From Microglena sp. YARC (lineage: Eukaryota > Chlorophyta > Chlorophyceae > Chlamydomonadales > Chlamydomonadaceae): a stretch of 64,000 bases of DNA. The stretch covers positions 174,813,492 through 174,877,491 of the forward strand of contig CM039462.1 in the NCBI GenBank assembly GCA_022414725.1, in the 5' to 3' direction. A model generated the notes under the pieces. That model had not been told where the DNA came from and made no database searches. It was given only the letters and a program-made list of their open reading frames with translations. Made by a program: the position numbers and the translations under genes. Each line of letters starts with the position of its first letter. Within the stretch, counting starts at the first letter, position 1. Positions 12,501 through 20,530 of this stretch are shown in pieces.

Positions 12501-15500
12501 CTCCAGGCTTGTCTCAGCACCCACCACCACCAAGTTCCCCAGAACCCCAGTACTCACACCAACCTGCAACGACCAACCCACCACCACAACAACCTCCGCC
12601 TTCACCACCACCACCACAACCATCACCCACCCACCACAACCACCACCACCACCCACCCACAACCACCGCAACCACCGCCCCACCACTACAACCACCACCC
12701 ACCCACCACCACCACCACAACCACCACCACAACTACCGCCCCACCACCACAAACCACCGCCCACCCACCACCACCACAACCACCGCCCACCACCACAACA
12801 CACACCCACCCACCACCACCACCACCCACCCATTACCATAACACCCACAACCACCCTCCCACCACCACCACAACCACTGCCTCCACCAACTTCCAGCCTC
12901 TGCAGCAGCGGCATAGCCAATGTTCGTAACTCCAGTCTTCTCTCAGCGCCCACTACCACCAAATTCCCCACCACACGAGCACTCACACCAACCTGCCCCC
13001 CACCCACCCACACCCACCCACACCCACCACAACACCCATCACACCCACCACCCACCCACACCCACACCCACCCACACCCACCACAACACCCACCCCCTTT
13101 GTTTAGACATCCACTAAGTACATTGGTAGAGTACGCACTGCTGACAATAACGTAATTATCGCGAAGGTCGAGGGCTCAAATCCCGTCAGGAGCACATACC
13201 TTCAAGCTCTGCGGCAGCTGCGTAGCAAGTGTCGGCACTATCATCTCCACCTCCACGCCCACGTCCACCACATTTCCCACCACCCCAACACTCACACCAA
13301 CCTGCGACGACCCACCCACTGCCACCACACACAGCACCTTCACAAGGCTCTGCAGCAGCACCTCCACATACCTTAAGGCACCGCATACAACTAGCACCTC
13401 CACATACCTTAAGGCTCTGCAGCAGCTGCGTAGCTAGTGTCGGTACTATCATCTCCACCCCCACGCCCACGTCCACCACATTCCCCACCACCCCAGCAAC
13501 CACCACCACCACAACTAGCGCTTCCACATACCTTAAGGCTCCGCAGCAGCTGCGTAGCTAGTGTCGGTACTATCATCTCCACCTCCACGCCTATGTCATT
13601 AGCCAGAGTTCCAAGGGGGTCTTCACCTTTCAGGTAGTGGGCAAGAGTTCTTGCTCCCTCATACCTGTGCGGGTCAGAAGGGTGGGTCAGGAGGGAGGGA
13701 GGGAGGGAGGGAGGGAGGGAGAGAGGGCGGGAGGGAGGGAGGGGGGAGGGAGGGCGGAGGGAGGGAGGGAGGGAGGGAGGGAGGGAGGGAGGGAGGGAGG
13801 GAGGGAGGAGAGGGCGGGAGGGCGGGAGGGGGGGCGGGAGGGAGGGCGGGAGGGGGGCGGGAGGGAGGGCGGGAGGGAGGGAGGGAGGGAGGGAGGGAGG
13901 GAGGGGAGGGAGGTGCAACAAGTGCGATGCGAATCACAAAATAAATTGATCACTGCAGCACAAAGCCAGGGCCTCCGGCAGTAAAACAAAAGTGTGCTAG
14001 AGTTCTTTCCCACTCATACCTGTGCGAACAAAAATGCGATGCGAATCACACAACAAATTGATCGCTGTAGCACAAAGTCAGGGCCTCTCTCAGTAAAACA
14101 AAATTGTGCTAAATTAATTCCTCCCTCATACATGTGCGATGAGAACCGCAAAATAAAATTCTGCAGCACACTTGTCAATCAAAAAGAACAAATAACAAAA
14201 AAAAAGAATTTAAAATGGCAAATCACAAATCAATCACATTGATTGCTGCATCACAAAAATAAATCAAAAATCAGTCACACATGTTATCACCGTAGCAAAT
14301 AGCAAGGGCCTCCGTCAGTAAAACGATTGTTTGGGGTTCAGCTCATCAGTGTTTGTCTGTTTGGCCCCTCCTGGTATGATGGTTGGGCAAGTCCTTTTAG
14401 CCTACTTGGCTGCCCCTGGTCTGTGACAACATACATTTAGATGACAGGTTGCAAGCAAGATAAGGCAGCGCAACTAGTAGAGTGAACAAAGCAGGTATCC
14501 ACCCAAGGTGCTTGTATCAGTAAGGCCTGGTACTGTTGTATGCAGACAATGAGTGCCGGTTCACCAGCAGACAATGGCCGAAGATAGTGACCTACGTATC
14601 CACCCAAGGCGCTTGTGTCAGTAAGGCCTGGTAGTGTTGTATGCAGACGATGAGTTCCGGTTCACCAGCAAACAATGGGATAAGATAGTGACCTACATGT
14701 TCACAGGTTGATGCCAATGCACATGCAAATGCAAGCAGAACCAACCAAGGACTCAACGCGACTGCTGTAGAAGTTCTCGGAGGAAAGGTTATCAAACACG
14801 AAAGGGCGTGTACAAAATGCATGCGGCCAAAGCAGCATGCAAATGCCAATGTACATGCAGATGCAAGCAGAACCAACCAAGGACTCCAGGCGACTGCTGT
14901 AGAAGTTCTCGGAGGAAAGGTTATCAAACACGAAAGGGTGTGTACAAAATGCATGCGGCCAAAGCAGCATGCAAATGCCAATGTACATGCAGATGCAAGC
15001 AGAACCAACCAAGGACTCCAGGCGACTGCTGTAGAAGTTCTCGGAGGAAAGGTTATCAAACACGAAAGGGTGTGTACAAAATGCATGCGGCCAAAGCAGC
15101 ATGCAAATGCCAATGTACATGCAGATGCAAGCAGAACCAACCAAGGACTCCAGGCGACTGCTGTAGAAGTTCTCGGAGGAAAGGTTATCAAACACGAAAG
15201 GGTGTGTACAAAATGCATGCGGCCAAAGCAGCATGCAAATGCCAATGCACACGCAAATGCAAGCAGAACCAACCAAGGACTCCAGGCGACTGCTGTAGAA
15301 GTTCTCGGAGGAAAGGTTATCAAACACGAAAGGGCGTGTACAAGATGCATGCGGCTAAAGCAGCATGCAAATGCCAATGCACACGCAAATGCAAGCAGAA
15401 ACAACCAACGCCTCCAGGCGACTGCTGTAGGAGTTCTCGAAAGAAAGGTTATCGAACACGAAAGGCGAGTACAAAATGCATGCGTGCGGTGCATGTAACA

Positions 15501-18500
15501 ACATGCATAACAAGTCCTATGCAGCGTCGCAAGCGACGCAGACAATTGGCGGAATGTGTTGCCAACGGAGCGAAAGGTGGCAATGGAAATGGAACTGACC
15601 GAAGCCATTTAGTTATGAGACAGTTGGCTGACGTGCCAGGCTTCAATTTTTTTGTCAAACAAACAACGGGGTAACCCTGGGGGCTCCCACCCCCCAGAAG
15701 AGGGGGCCCCGCCAAAACCTCCAACACAGCTAAAGGCCTTCCTGGCTCCTCAGGGGCTAAGGACCAAGACACTTCTCTTGAGCCCTAGCAGTTAGGTGTT
15801 AGGTATTAGGTGTTAGGTATTAGGTGTTAGGTGGGTAGGTAGGTGGGTAGGTAGGTAGGTAGGTAGGTAGGTAGGTAGGTAGGTAGGTAGGTAGGTAGGT
15901 AGGTGGGTGGGTGGATGGGTGGGTGGGTGGGTAGGTAGGTAGGTAGGTAGGTAGGTAGGTAGGTAGGTAGGTAGGTAGGTAGGTAGGTAGGTAGGTAGGT
16001 AGGTAGGTAGGTAGGTAGGTAGGTAGGTAGGTAGGTAGGTAGGTAGGTAGGTAGGTAGGTAGGTAGGTAGGTAGGTAGGTAGGTAGGTAGGTAGGTAGGT
16101 AGGTAGGTAGGTAGGTAGGTGGTAGGTGGGTAGGTAGGTAGGTGGGTGGGCACGCGATGCCCATGGACTGTAACAACAAACATACATACCTCCAAACCAG
16201 CCAAAGGCCAGGCTCTACAGGAGCTGAGGAGGAGGATACTTCACTGCAGCCAAGGTAGGTAGCACACTGCTCCTTCACCTCTACCATGGCGGACACGTGC
16301 TGATTCATCTTCACCTCCATCTGTGCCAGGTGTTCGTACTTCTCCTTGTACTTCTTCAACACCACCTTGACTTCTTTCTGCTGGTACTCCAAAGTCCCCT
16401 GTGAAAATTGAACATGTACAGTTATCATCATTCTCATGATCCTTATCATAAGGAGGAGACGCGATAGAAGTCTGGAGGTAGTCGTTACATCACACTATGT
16501 AGAAAAGGAAGTAAAGGAAAGTCATGAATAGCTAGGGAACGGCAACTTATATAAGTGTTTGAAAAACCAATATTAACTGATATTATTATAGTCTCACACT
16601 AATATTCTTGTTTCAAATAAATTCGAATTTCTGGTTAGACGGCTCGTCCGACTAATATATAAGATTATATAATATTATGTATTCAGTAATATTATACAAC
16701 ATAGCCAACCCCTACGAATAGTAGACAACATACCCTTGGTCCCAACAGGTCCCCTGACACTAAAGGGGCCCTGGGCTCCACGAGGTCCAGTAGGTCCCAG
16801 TGGTCCAACAGGGCCGGGGGCGCCAGAGTAGTCTACGAATACAACAATAAACACGACAATATACTCTTGCAGGGCTGCTGAGGCTCCAAGGTCCCCCTGT
16901 GAAAATTGAACATGTACAGGTGTCGTCATTCTCATGATGATGAGGCACCTGAGTCGTCTACAAATACAACGTCGCATGGAGGAGTCCCTACCGCCTGGAG
17001 GGTCACACTTACTATGTCTGCCATGGTGACTTTCCCCAGCTGCGGCGGGCGGGCGGGTCCCCTTAACACCACGCCCCTCCAGGCGTTCTCCTTTTTTCTT
17101 CTTCTTCGAATCCAACAATATTAGACCATAGGAGGAACGGCGGTTACACTTATAACTAACTGACGTAACTTGACAGCTGGGTCCTGAGGCAACCCTTCGC
17201 CAAGGGGGCATCAGCCAGTGCTTATGCGTTAAAAATGTAAGCAAGCAGCGCTTGGTGCCTAAAGGCAGTCTAAAGCTTAGTCTCTAAGTAGAGGGCAAAG
17301 GCGAAGACAAAGACCATGGTGGCTACGGCGGTTTACGCTATATAAAAAAGATAACGCCTCGAGGGGCGTGGTGTTAAGGGGACCCTCCCGTACGCCGCGG
17401 CTGGGGAAAGTCACCATGGCAGACATAGAAAGTGTCACCCTCCAGGCGGTAGGGACTCCTCCATGCGACGTGTGGCAAGAATGCTGGTACAGGAGGCAAT
17501 AGATTCTCTGTGCAGCTTAGAGATGAGTTTGTCTACGTGTCTACGTGACTGATCCCTAAGGTGGAGAGATTGGTCATAGTTGTGATGGGTATGGTACCAG
17601 TGGTACCTATAGTGAAGACTAGGTAGTGGAAAGTTTAAGCTCTCTAACTAACTGGAGCTACTGGGCAGCTGTAGACAGACGAATCCTGTCAGAAATTGTT
17701 ACGCCTTGCCACGGGACATGAGGTTGAAGGAGCTGTTTGCTTGCATGCAGGGGGAAAGGTTACTGTGGGTTTTGCTTCCAAGGCGGCAGGTCGGAAATGA
17801 TGAACCTAGCACGCCTTCTGTGAATATCATGTCACATGCAGTGCTTCTTTTTCAAATCTGAAAGTGGGTTTTTTCTAGCTTAGTGGTTTTAGGCCTCCTC
17901 CAGGGACAGCGTTTTGGTGCTTCTTATACATTATTTTAGCTGTCATAGCTTTTTAGGGCCATTTAGGGCACACCAAAAACTTTGTTTATACATTTTGTTA
18001 GCAATAATTTTGCCAAACGGGGTCAAAACTAGCGATAGCTATTTATAGCGGAAATAAAAAGCCCTGGTCACATGCAGGGTTGTTGTAAGAAGAAAAAACG
18101 TGCCTCATCGTAGCACCATGCCATGGTGCTATTAGTAGCTGTTGGGCCGCTACTAACAGCTTTCAGAGCTCCAGAGGCACCCCCCCAATTATATAATGTT
18201 GCACCCCCAAAACACCAAGGTACATAATGTAGCACTTGTGCTTCATGTAGCACCTTCAAGAAAAACCAGGTCACATGGGCAGTGGGGTGAGGGAGGTGAC
18301 TATGTAACTAGGTGGACATATTTTATAATCATTTTTCACTTGCCAAGGGATGTCAAACAGGAGATCTTACGATGACGATAATAAGTTCCATATTGACACA
18401 CCAGTGCGATATTGAAATCCCAGTACGATATTGACATGCCTAAAGTTACGCAAAGGACATGTGGTTGCATCCAGCTTGCTTGCATGCAAAAGTACTTAAA

Positions 18501-19554
18501 CATGAGCATGAGCCATGCATTTGTGGTTGGCCCCAATGCAAGCAAACGGGCTGGCCCTCTCAACCTCACACCTCGTAATAAGGCGTACCATGTATTATCA
18601 TATTTTTGTGTCCCATGCAGCTACAACTGCATGCAATCTCCCTGTGATGGCCTACCAGGTCTACACAGTGTGTGACCCATATTTACTATGTATGCAACCT
18701 TCAGATCGCACGACGAAATATTTGGACTCCACTGAGTGGCTGGCTCAGGGAGCTACCTAGAAGCTGCTTTTAGTAGACGAAAAGAAAACTCTGCTCATTC
18801 CCTGCCTGCTTCTGCCACGCACATGCAGGGACCATAGCATGTCTTTGCAGATACGAGCAGCAGCTTTTAGGTAGCTCCCTGGGCTCTCTCTTCATCCAAA
18901 CCTTCAACAACCTAGGTACCTGCAAGCTGATTTTGTCAGCTTTCCAATGCTACTGGAATCTTTGAGCTTGGCCCAGGGGCAGTCTCAAGGAGCTGCATAT
19001 AAGCTGGTGCTGGTAGCCGAACAGAAAAACAGTGGTAGGGAGCATAAGGCTGATTGGCCGCTGCGATCAAACCAAACTCGCCATGCATGGATGTCCAATA
19101 GAGAGAACAGGAACACTGTTGACCAAACTTCATCCTCCCTTAAGCTCCTACCTCGCACATGCAGTGAGCCTTAGGCTGATAGGCCATTGTAATCAAACCA
19201 ACCTTGCAATGCCCATTCAGCTTATTATACCCATTGCCTTCATACAACGCATCCCCATGTGTGATGACGTCAGCTTACATTGCTGGTGTGTCGAGCATAT
19301 CTTTAGCTCTTTCCACTCATTGCGTTCATTCAACGCATTCTCATCGTCCAACTGGCATCCCCTCTTACCTCGTAGGCATTTCCGAAAGTGCCTTCCCCCA
19401 GCGACTTGCCCAATGTCAAGAGACTGGACTCGGGAAGCGTGTCAATTTTGGTCTGAAATACTCTAGCGCATACATCCTGACGAATGCGACACGAGCGATG
19501 CTGCAGGTTCAGCATGCGCCCGCGATTGGCGGTCTGGAAGCTCTTACACTCCAT
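2312..19554 (-). CDS. STN7/STN8 (Stt7)-like thylakoid protein kinase, 8 exons, 463 aa
   Basis: Exons, minus strand: 19369-19554, 16190-16398, 13532-13664, 11050-11142, 7869-8165, 5305-5371, 3355-3475, 2312-2597. Every intron has GT..AG ends, and the phases (0,2,0,0,0,1,2) join without a stop. Motifs along the model: glycine loop LGEGTFG (52-58), the VVLK lysine (77), WLVW-RYEG (about 128-135), catalytic VHRDVKPHN (184-192), IDLG (205-208, in place of DFG), YCPPEM (230-235), [11 protein letters not shown] (264-274), NNGAG (about 325-329) and [12 protein letters not shown] (about 359-370). The [11 protein letters not shown] segment, the PLLW insert and the NNGAG-DL element are typical of the STN7/STN8 family, which phosphorylates LHCII or PSII proteins at the thylakoid membrane (family knowledge). 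The Ser-rich tail ends in an acidic stretch. The ATG at 19554 is the first in frame; further 5' exons with a transit peptide could exist. Coding sequence is 1.4 kb in a 17.2-kb gene. Confidence 0.88.
2610..3125. repeat. Degenerate 85-95-bp tandem array in kinase intron 7
   Basis: The block tgtcctgggatagctgat or a variant recurs at about 2628, 2714, 2799, 2893, 2978 and 3073, alternating with gggtttgtttactgatgg. It begins directly beside the last-exon acceptor (2597/2598). No coding sense is apparent. Confidence 0.7.
3140..3230 (-). repeat. Second copy of kinase exon 7 3' edge and donor
   Basis: Positions about 3165-3212 repeat the end of exon 7 on the minus strand: CTCTGCAGCTGAGGCA, then aactatgagtgaggcagaa. 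The true exon 7 edge is at 3355. The copied donor reads GTGAGG like the real one. This is one extra copy of an exon edge lying within intron 7. Confidence 0.6.
3534..3592. repeat. (CT)n microsatellite
   Basis: An almost pure CT run of nearly 60 bases lies about 60 bp upstream of the kinase exon 7 acceptor in transcript direction (intron 6), where it reads (GA)n. The RERERE/SLSLSL frames over it are artefacts. Confidence 0.95.
4482..4749. mobile_element. hAT-like MITE with 8-bp target duplication
   Basis: The element begins TAGGGAACGGCA and ends with the near reverse complement TGCCGGCCCCTA. It is flanked by a perfect 8-bp direct repeat, CTCATATG, at 4474-4481 and 4750-4757. The interior is AT-rich and made of tandem tatgatctcatatgacatcaacttg-like units. 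The 8-bp duplication and TAGGG-type ends point to a hAT-type transposase acting in trans (family knowledge). Other copies are at 5,899-6,045 and about 16,534-16,713, with a degenerate one near 1,527-1,650. Confidence 0.75.
4968..5268. repeat. Imperfect CCA/CAC microsatellite
   Basis: A run of CCA/CAC triplets is interspersed with a ctccacatttccagaccctca block that recurs every 50-60 bp. It lies just 3' of kinase exon 6 (5305-5371) in transcript direction. A mirror-image GGT tract sits at about 5,456-5,680 on the other side of the exon. Confidence 0.9.
5388..5420 (+). repeat. Interstitial telomere-type repeat (TTTAGGG)n
   Basis: About four copies of TTTAGGG lie in kinase intron 5. They are immediately upstream of the exon 6 acceptor in transcript direction and between two copies of that acceptor (5371 and about 5,450). 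TTTAGGG is the telomere repeat of plants and many green algae. Confidence 0.9.
5420..5680. repeat. Copy of exon 6 acceptor plus GGT microsatellite
   Basis: Positions about 5,425-5,462 read on the minus strand as a second exon 6 acceptor: a cgCAGTCATGGCGG block matching the real one at 5371. Beyond it is a GGT-rich tract, the mirror image of the CAC tract on the other side of exon 6. Confidence 0.7.
5899..6045. mobile_element. hAT-like MITE copy
   Basis: It starts TAGGGAATGGCG and ends GCCAGTCCCTA, the same termini as the 4,482-4,749 element. The flanking octamers TTAATGAT (5891-5898) and TGTATGAT (6046-6053) agree at 6 of 8 positions, as expected for an aged target duplication. Confidence 0.6.
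6260..7868 (-). repeat. About ten degenerate copies of exon 5 3' edge and donor
   Basis: A plus-strand block like ctcagattgtagttgaatttagggcc followed by gaagcttttgttgaag recurs at about 6,262, 6,501, 6,624, 6,751, 6,877, 7,041, 7,079, 7,438, 7,619 and 7,741. The true exon end is at 7,869. On the minus strand each copy encodes SLRNSKG, then [10 protein letters not shown], followed by a GTG(T/C)G donor and the start of the intron (TATAAGGGCAGGCTC). This is the terminal third of exon 5 with its 5' splice site, amplified through intron 5. Confidence 0.85.
8166..8790 (-). repeat. 143-bp copies of exon 5 5' edge and acceptor
   Basis: The block gatgaagttcttgcctgtgc, plus gtagatctgcacaagctccctgttgtgcagg, occurs at the real exon start (8,128-8,165) and again at 8,271 and 8,414 (exact 143-bp steps). 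A shorter form is at 8,557 and diverged forms at about 8,622 and 8,740. On the minus strand each full copy carries the acceptor CTGCACAACAG and the first codons of exon 5 ([12 protein letters not shown]). Exon 5 therefore has its start amplified into intron 4 and its end into intron 5. Confidence 0.85.
8791..10320. other. Kinase intron 4, remaining part
   Basis: No exon is seen. The interval contains a partial hAT-like MITE end at about 9,137-9,240. It also holds a repeat at about 9,337-9,500, which is matched in inverted orientation at 18,090-18,275. A third block at about 9,508-9,735 is matched at 15,505-15,715, the shared parts being ctatgcagcgtcgc and gggggctcccgcccc. Between 9,780 and 9,965 a palindromic stretch starts and ends with the gtacttcca/tggaagtac pair. 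Confidence 0.5.
10326..11075 (-). repeat. 30-bp array: about 25 copies of the exon 4 5' splice site
   Basis: The unit is exactly 30 bp, two per 60-base line, with few substitutions. On the minus strand each unit reads TTCAAACTCATTGATCTG then GTACGTAAGTGA. This is the FKLIDL end of kinase exon 4 followed by a near-consensus donor. The real exon ends at 11,050. Its own donor is followed by an in-frame TAG, so extension into the array would truncate the protein. The plus-strand [10 protein letters not shown] repeat frame (10462-11124) is a by-product of a 30-bp unit without stops. Confidence 0.9.
11190..11965. repeat. Degenerate ~38-bp minisatellite in intron 3
   Basis: About twenty variants of a tatagtggtgttgtttttgtgtttc-type unit lie just upstream (in transcript sense) of the exon 4 acceptor at 11,142. 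Degenerate copies of the acceptor-side sequence (tatggaaagcctgtagagagacag, 11,133-11,157) recur at about 12,068-12,095 and 12,400-12,425. Confidence 0.8.
12448..13092. repeat. CCA/CCCA microsatellite blocks
   Basis: Two dense CCA/CCCA tracts (about 12,448-12,870 and 12,990-13,092) are separated by a diverged copy of the exon 3 edge. All long Thr/Pro/His or Gly/Val/Trp frames here come from the repeat. Both tracts lie in kinase intron 3. Confidence 0.9.
12890..13531 (-). repeat. Three extra copies of exon 3 3' edge and donor
   Basis: The exon 3 end ([17 protein letters not shown] then GTATGTGG, true edge at 13,532) recurs at about 13,195-13,255 and 13,402-13,460. A more diverged copy is at about 12,895-12,945. 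The first two keep the reading frame and a GTATGTG donor. A gcacctccacataccttaaggc piece is also present at about 13,370. The copies are separated by CAC-rich intron sequence. Confidence 0.85.
13686..13916. repeat. (GGGA)n / (TCCC)n tract
   Basis: About 230 bp of GGGA repeats with GGGC variants. In transcript sense this is a long polypyrimidine tract ending about 20 bp before the exon 3 acceptor (13,664), so it may serve as an extended pyrimidine tract. Confidence 0.95.
13930..14275. repeat. Tandem/dispersed repeat block in intron 2
   Basis: The block attgatcactgcagcacaaagccagggcctc is repeated around 13,945, 14,058, 14,160 and 14,240 with drift, each followed by cagtaaaac or similar. It leads directly into the dispersed repeat at 14,275. 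Confidence 0.55.
14275..14440 (+). repeat. Dispersed ~160-bp repeat, copy 1
   Basis: The sequence from gttatcaccgtagcaaatagc through ttggggttcagctcatcag, tggttgggcaag and tagcctacttggctgcccctgg recurs inverted at about 51,485-51,645 and, for its second half, at about 63,575-63,700. It is non-coding. A SINE or another element's tail is possible, but I cannot classify it. Confidence 0.65.
14690..15485. repeat. 132-bp tandem array, five to six copies
   Basis: The block aggaaaggttatcaaacacgaa recurs at 14,781, 14,913, 15,045 and onward at exact 132-bp (44-codon) steps. Several frames are open through the array on both strands, including a Cys-rich plus-strand frame ([12 protein letters not shown]). 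There is no start, splice or homology evidence for a gene. It lies in kinase intron 2. Confidence 0.85.
15786..16150. repeat. (GGTA)n microsatellite
   Basis: About 310 bp of near-perfect tetranucleotide repeat are preceded by gttaggtattaggt units. It starts (transcript sense) about 40 bp after the exon 2 donor GTATGT at 16,190. The PTYLPTYL frames are artefacts of the repeat. Confidence 0.97.
16534..16713. mobile_element. hAT-like MITE copy in kinase intron 1
   Basis: It starts TAGGGAACGGCAAC and ends AGCCAACCCCTA, the inverted termini of the TAGGG family, with an AT-rich interior. The flanks share GAATAG in register, consistent with an eroded 8-bp duplication. Confidence 0.55.
16730..16898 (-). 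pseudogene. Fragment of the collagen-like gene
   Basis: Positions about 16,738-16,840 are almost identical to about 51,275-51,381, the junction of the proline-rich leader and the first Gly-X-Y triplets of the collagen-like gene ([20 protein letters not shown]). Upstream in transcript sense it is joined to a copy of the kinase exon 2 acceptor (TTTTCACAG at about 16,899-16,907), and it ends at a GTATGT donor-like site near 16,730. A possible start exon (ATGGCAGACATA followed by GTAAGT, about 17,010-17,024) lies further upstream. It could be a dead fragment or a tiny chimeric exon. I favour a fragment. Confidence 0.6.
16963..17471. repeat. Inverted repeat pair, ~110-bp arms
   Basis: The left arm (about 16,963-17,090) and right arm (about 17,352-17,471) are reverse complements at roughly 90% by eye. 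Both contain ggggcgtggtgttaaggggac, the GGGGAAAGTCACCATGGCAGACATAG block and the ccctccaggcggtagggactcc block. The left-arm copy keeps a GTAAGT donor after ATGGCAGACATA; the right-arm copy reads GAAAGT and has lost it. Confidence 0.75.
17472..18826. other. Kinase intron 1, no exon seen
   Basis: No coding signal. About 18,090-18,275 is an inverted copy of the repeat at 9,337-9,500 (shared gtgttttgggggtgc and atgtaccttggtg blocks). About 18,545-18,592 carries the short repeat cgggctggccctctcaac...cgtaataaggcgt, also seen near 4,386 and 46,408. Confidence 0.5.
18827..19033. mobile_element. hAT-like MITE, second family, copy
   Basis: Contains the inverted arms agcagcttttaggtagctcc and ggagctgcatataagctg with an end reading GAACAGAAAAACAGTG. 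This matches the better preserved copy at 20,320-20,522. Confidence 0.55.
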
Positions 19555-20319
19555 TGTTGCCGCGACGCACGTGGAGGTGCCTAGCCCGGCGCAGCAGCGC
19601 AGATTCTCTTCCAGGAAATAATTTCAAGAAGCAATCTTAGTGTACAAGCCAAGAAAGATGTGGAGTTCTACCCCCAGGGGAACGATTCGGCAGGCACTTG
19701 ATCTATTGCCCCGTGACCAATTTCTGTAAAGGCGATAAAGACGCTGGACAGAGAGCAAGATGACGTTAAGAAGCTGCTTGCGCCCAGGGCAGGAGAGCGG
19801 GTGGGCGAAGGGTTGTAGGAGGTTGACGAGGCAAACCGTCAGGGACTTGGTGGACGAACGTCCCTGCCAGCCAGCGACGCAAGAGGCCACGTACAGGGTC
19901 GTCCAAAAAGTCCGGGACCCCCTTTTGGGGGTCCGACGTCTCCGTCTCCGTCGCCCGCCTCAGCCATATGGGCATATCATACCTTTCAGCCTGAGACTTT
20001 TATCCTATACAATTGAACCATTTTCAGCAACTTAGCCAGAGGGAATATCCCTGAAATAATTTACATTCGAGGCGGTCATTTGTATTGCCGGTTAGAAAGG
20101 GTTTTGAGCAATCAAACAATGTAATTTGGGCCATTGGAAACCATCCCCAAATTAATCAAGTATTCCGCACCCATATCTACCTTTTGCAATAAAAAGCATT
20201 CCCGTCCGCTCACCCTAGCCTGAGATAAGCCTCCTTAAAGGGGTGTCCCAATGTGTGGGGTACCACCACCTTATTGCCCGACCCACTAGCTCATGGTTGG
20301 TCAATCCATATGATACGGT
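19555..20319. other. Upstream region of the kinase gene
   Basis: This is the 5' flank of the kinase start at 19,554. A minus-strand open frame (19,624-19,890, 88 codons) ends in a stop before the kinase ATG, and I do not recognise it. No clear TATA box is visible. A further 5' exon encoding a plastid transit peptide could lie here but I cannot identify one. Confidence 0.4.
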
Positions 20320-20522
20320 CAGGGTTTTTCTTTTCGGCTTCTCATAGCAGCTTCTAGGTAGCTCCCTGAGCAGATCACTCGGTTACACATAAATATTTCA
20401 GCAGTCCTCGAAAGTTGATTCTGTCAGCTTCAAGGTGCTTGAGGTTGCGCCAAGTTTGGCTGGATAGCCAGTTAAAGGAGCTGCCTAGAAACTGCTGCTC
20501 GTAGCTGAAAAGAAAAACACTG
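20320..20522. mobile_element. hAT-like MITE with perfect 8-bp duplication
   Basis: The 203-bp element has inverted termini CAGGGTTTTTCTTTTCGGCT and, read from the other end, CAGTGTTTTTCTTTTCAGCT. The inversion extends about 45 bp, through agcttctaggtagctcc. It is flanked by an exact 8-bp direct repeat, GATACGGT, at 20,312-20,319 and 20,523-20,530. CAG-type ends plus an 8-bp duplication are the hAT signature (family knowledge). There is no coding capacity. Related copies: 18,827-19,033 and 52,441-52,648; partial near 3,660 and 9,140. Confidence 0.8.
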
Positions 20523-20530
20523 GATACGGT

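Noticed and set aside
12162..13067. 301-codon Gly/Val/Trp-rich minus frame
   Set aside because: Translation of CCA-rich microsatellite and the adjacent minisatellite, without motif or composition bias expected of protein.
15813..16187. PTYLPTYL repeat proteins
   Set aside because: Pure tetranucleotide microsatellite translated in three frames. The true coding part nearby is kinase exon 2 at 16,190-16,398.
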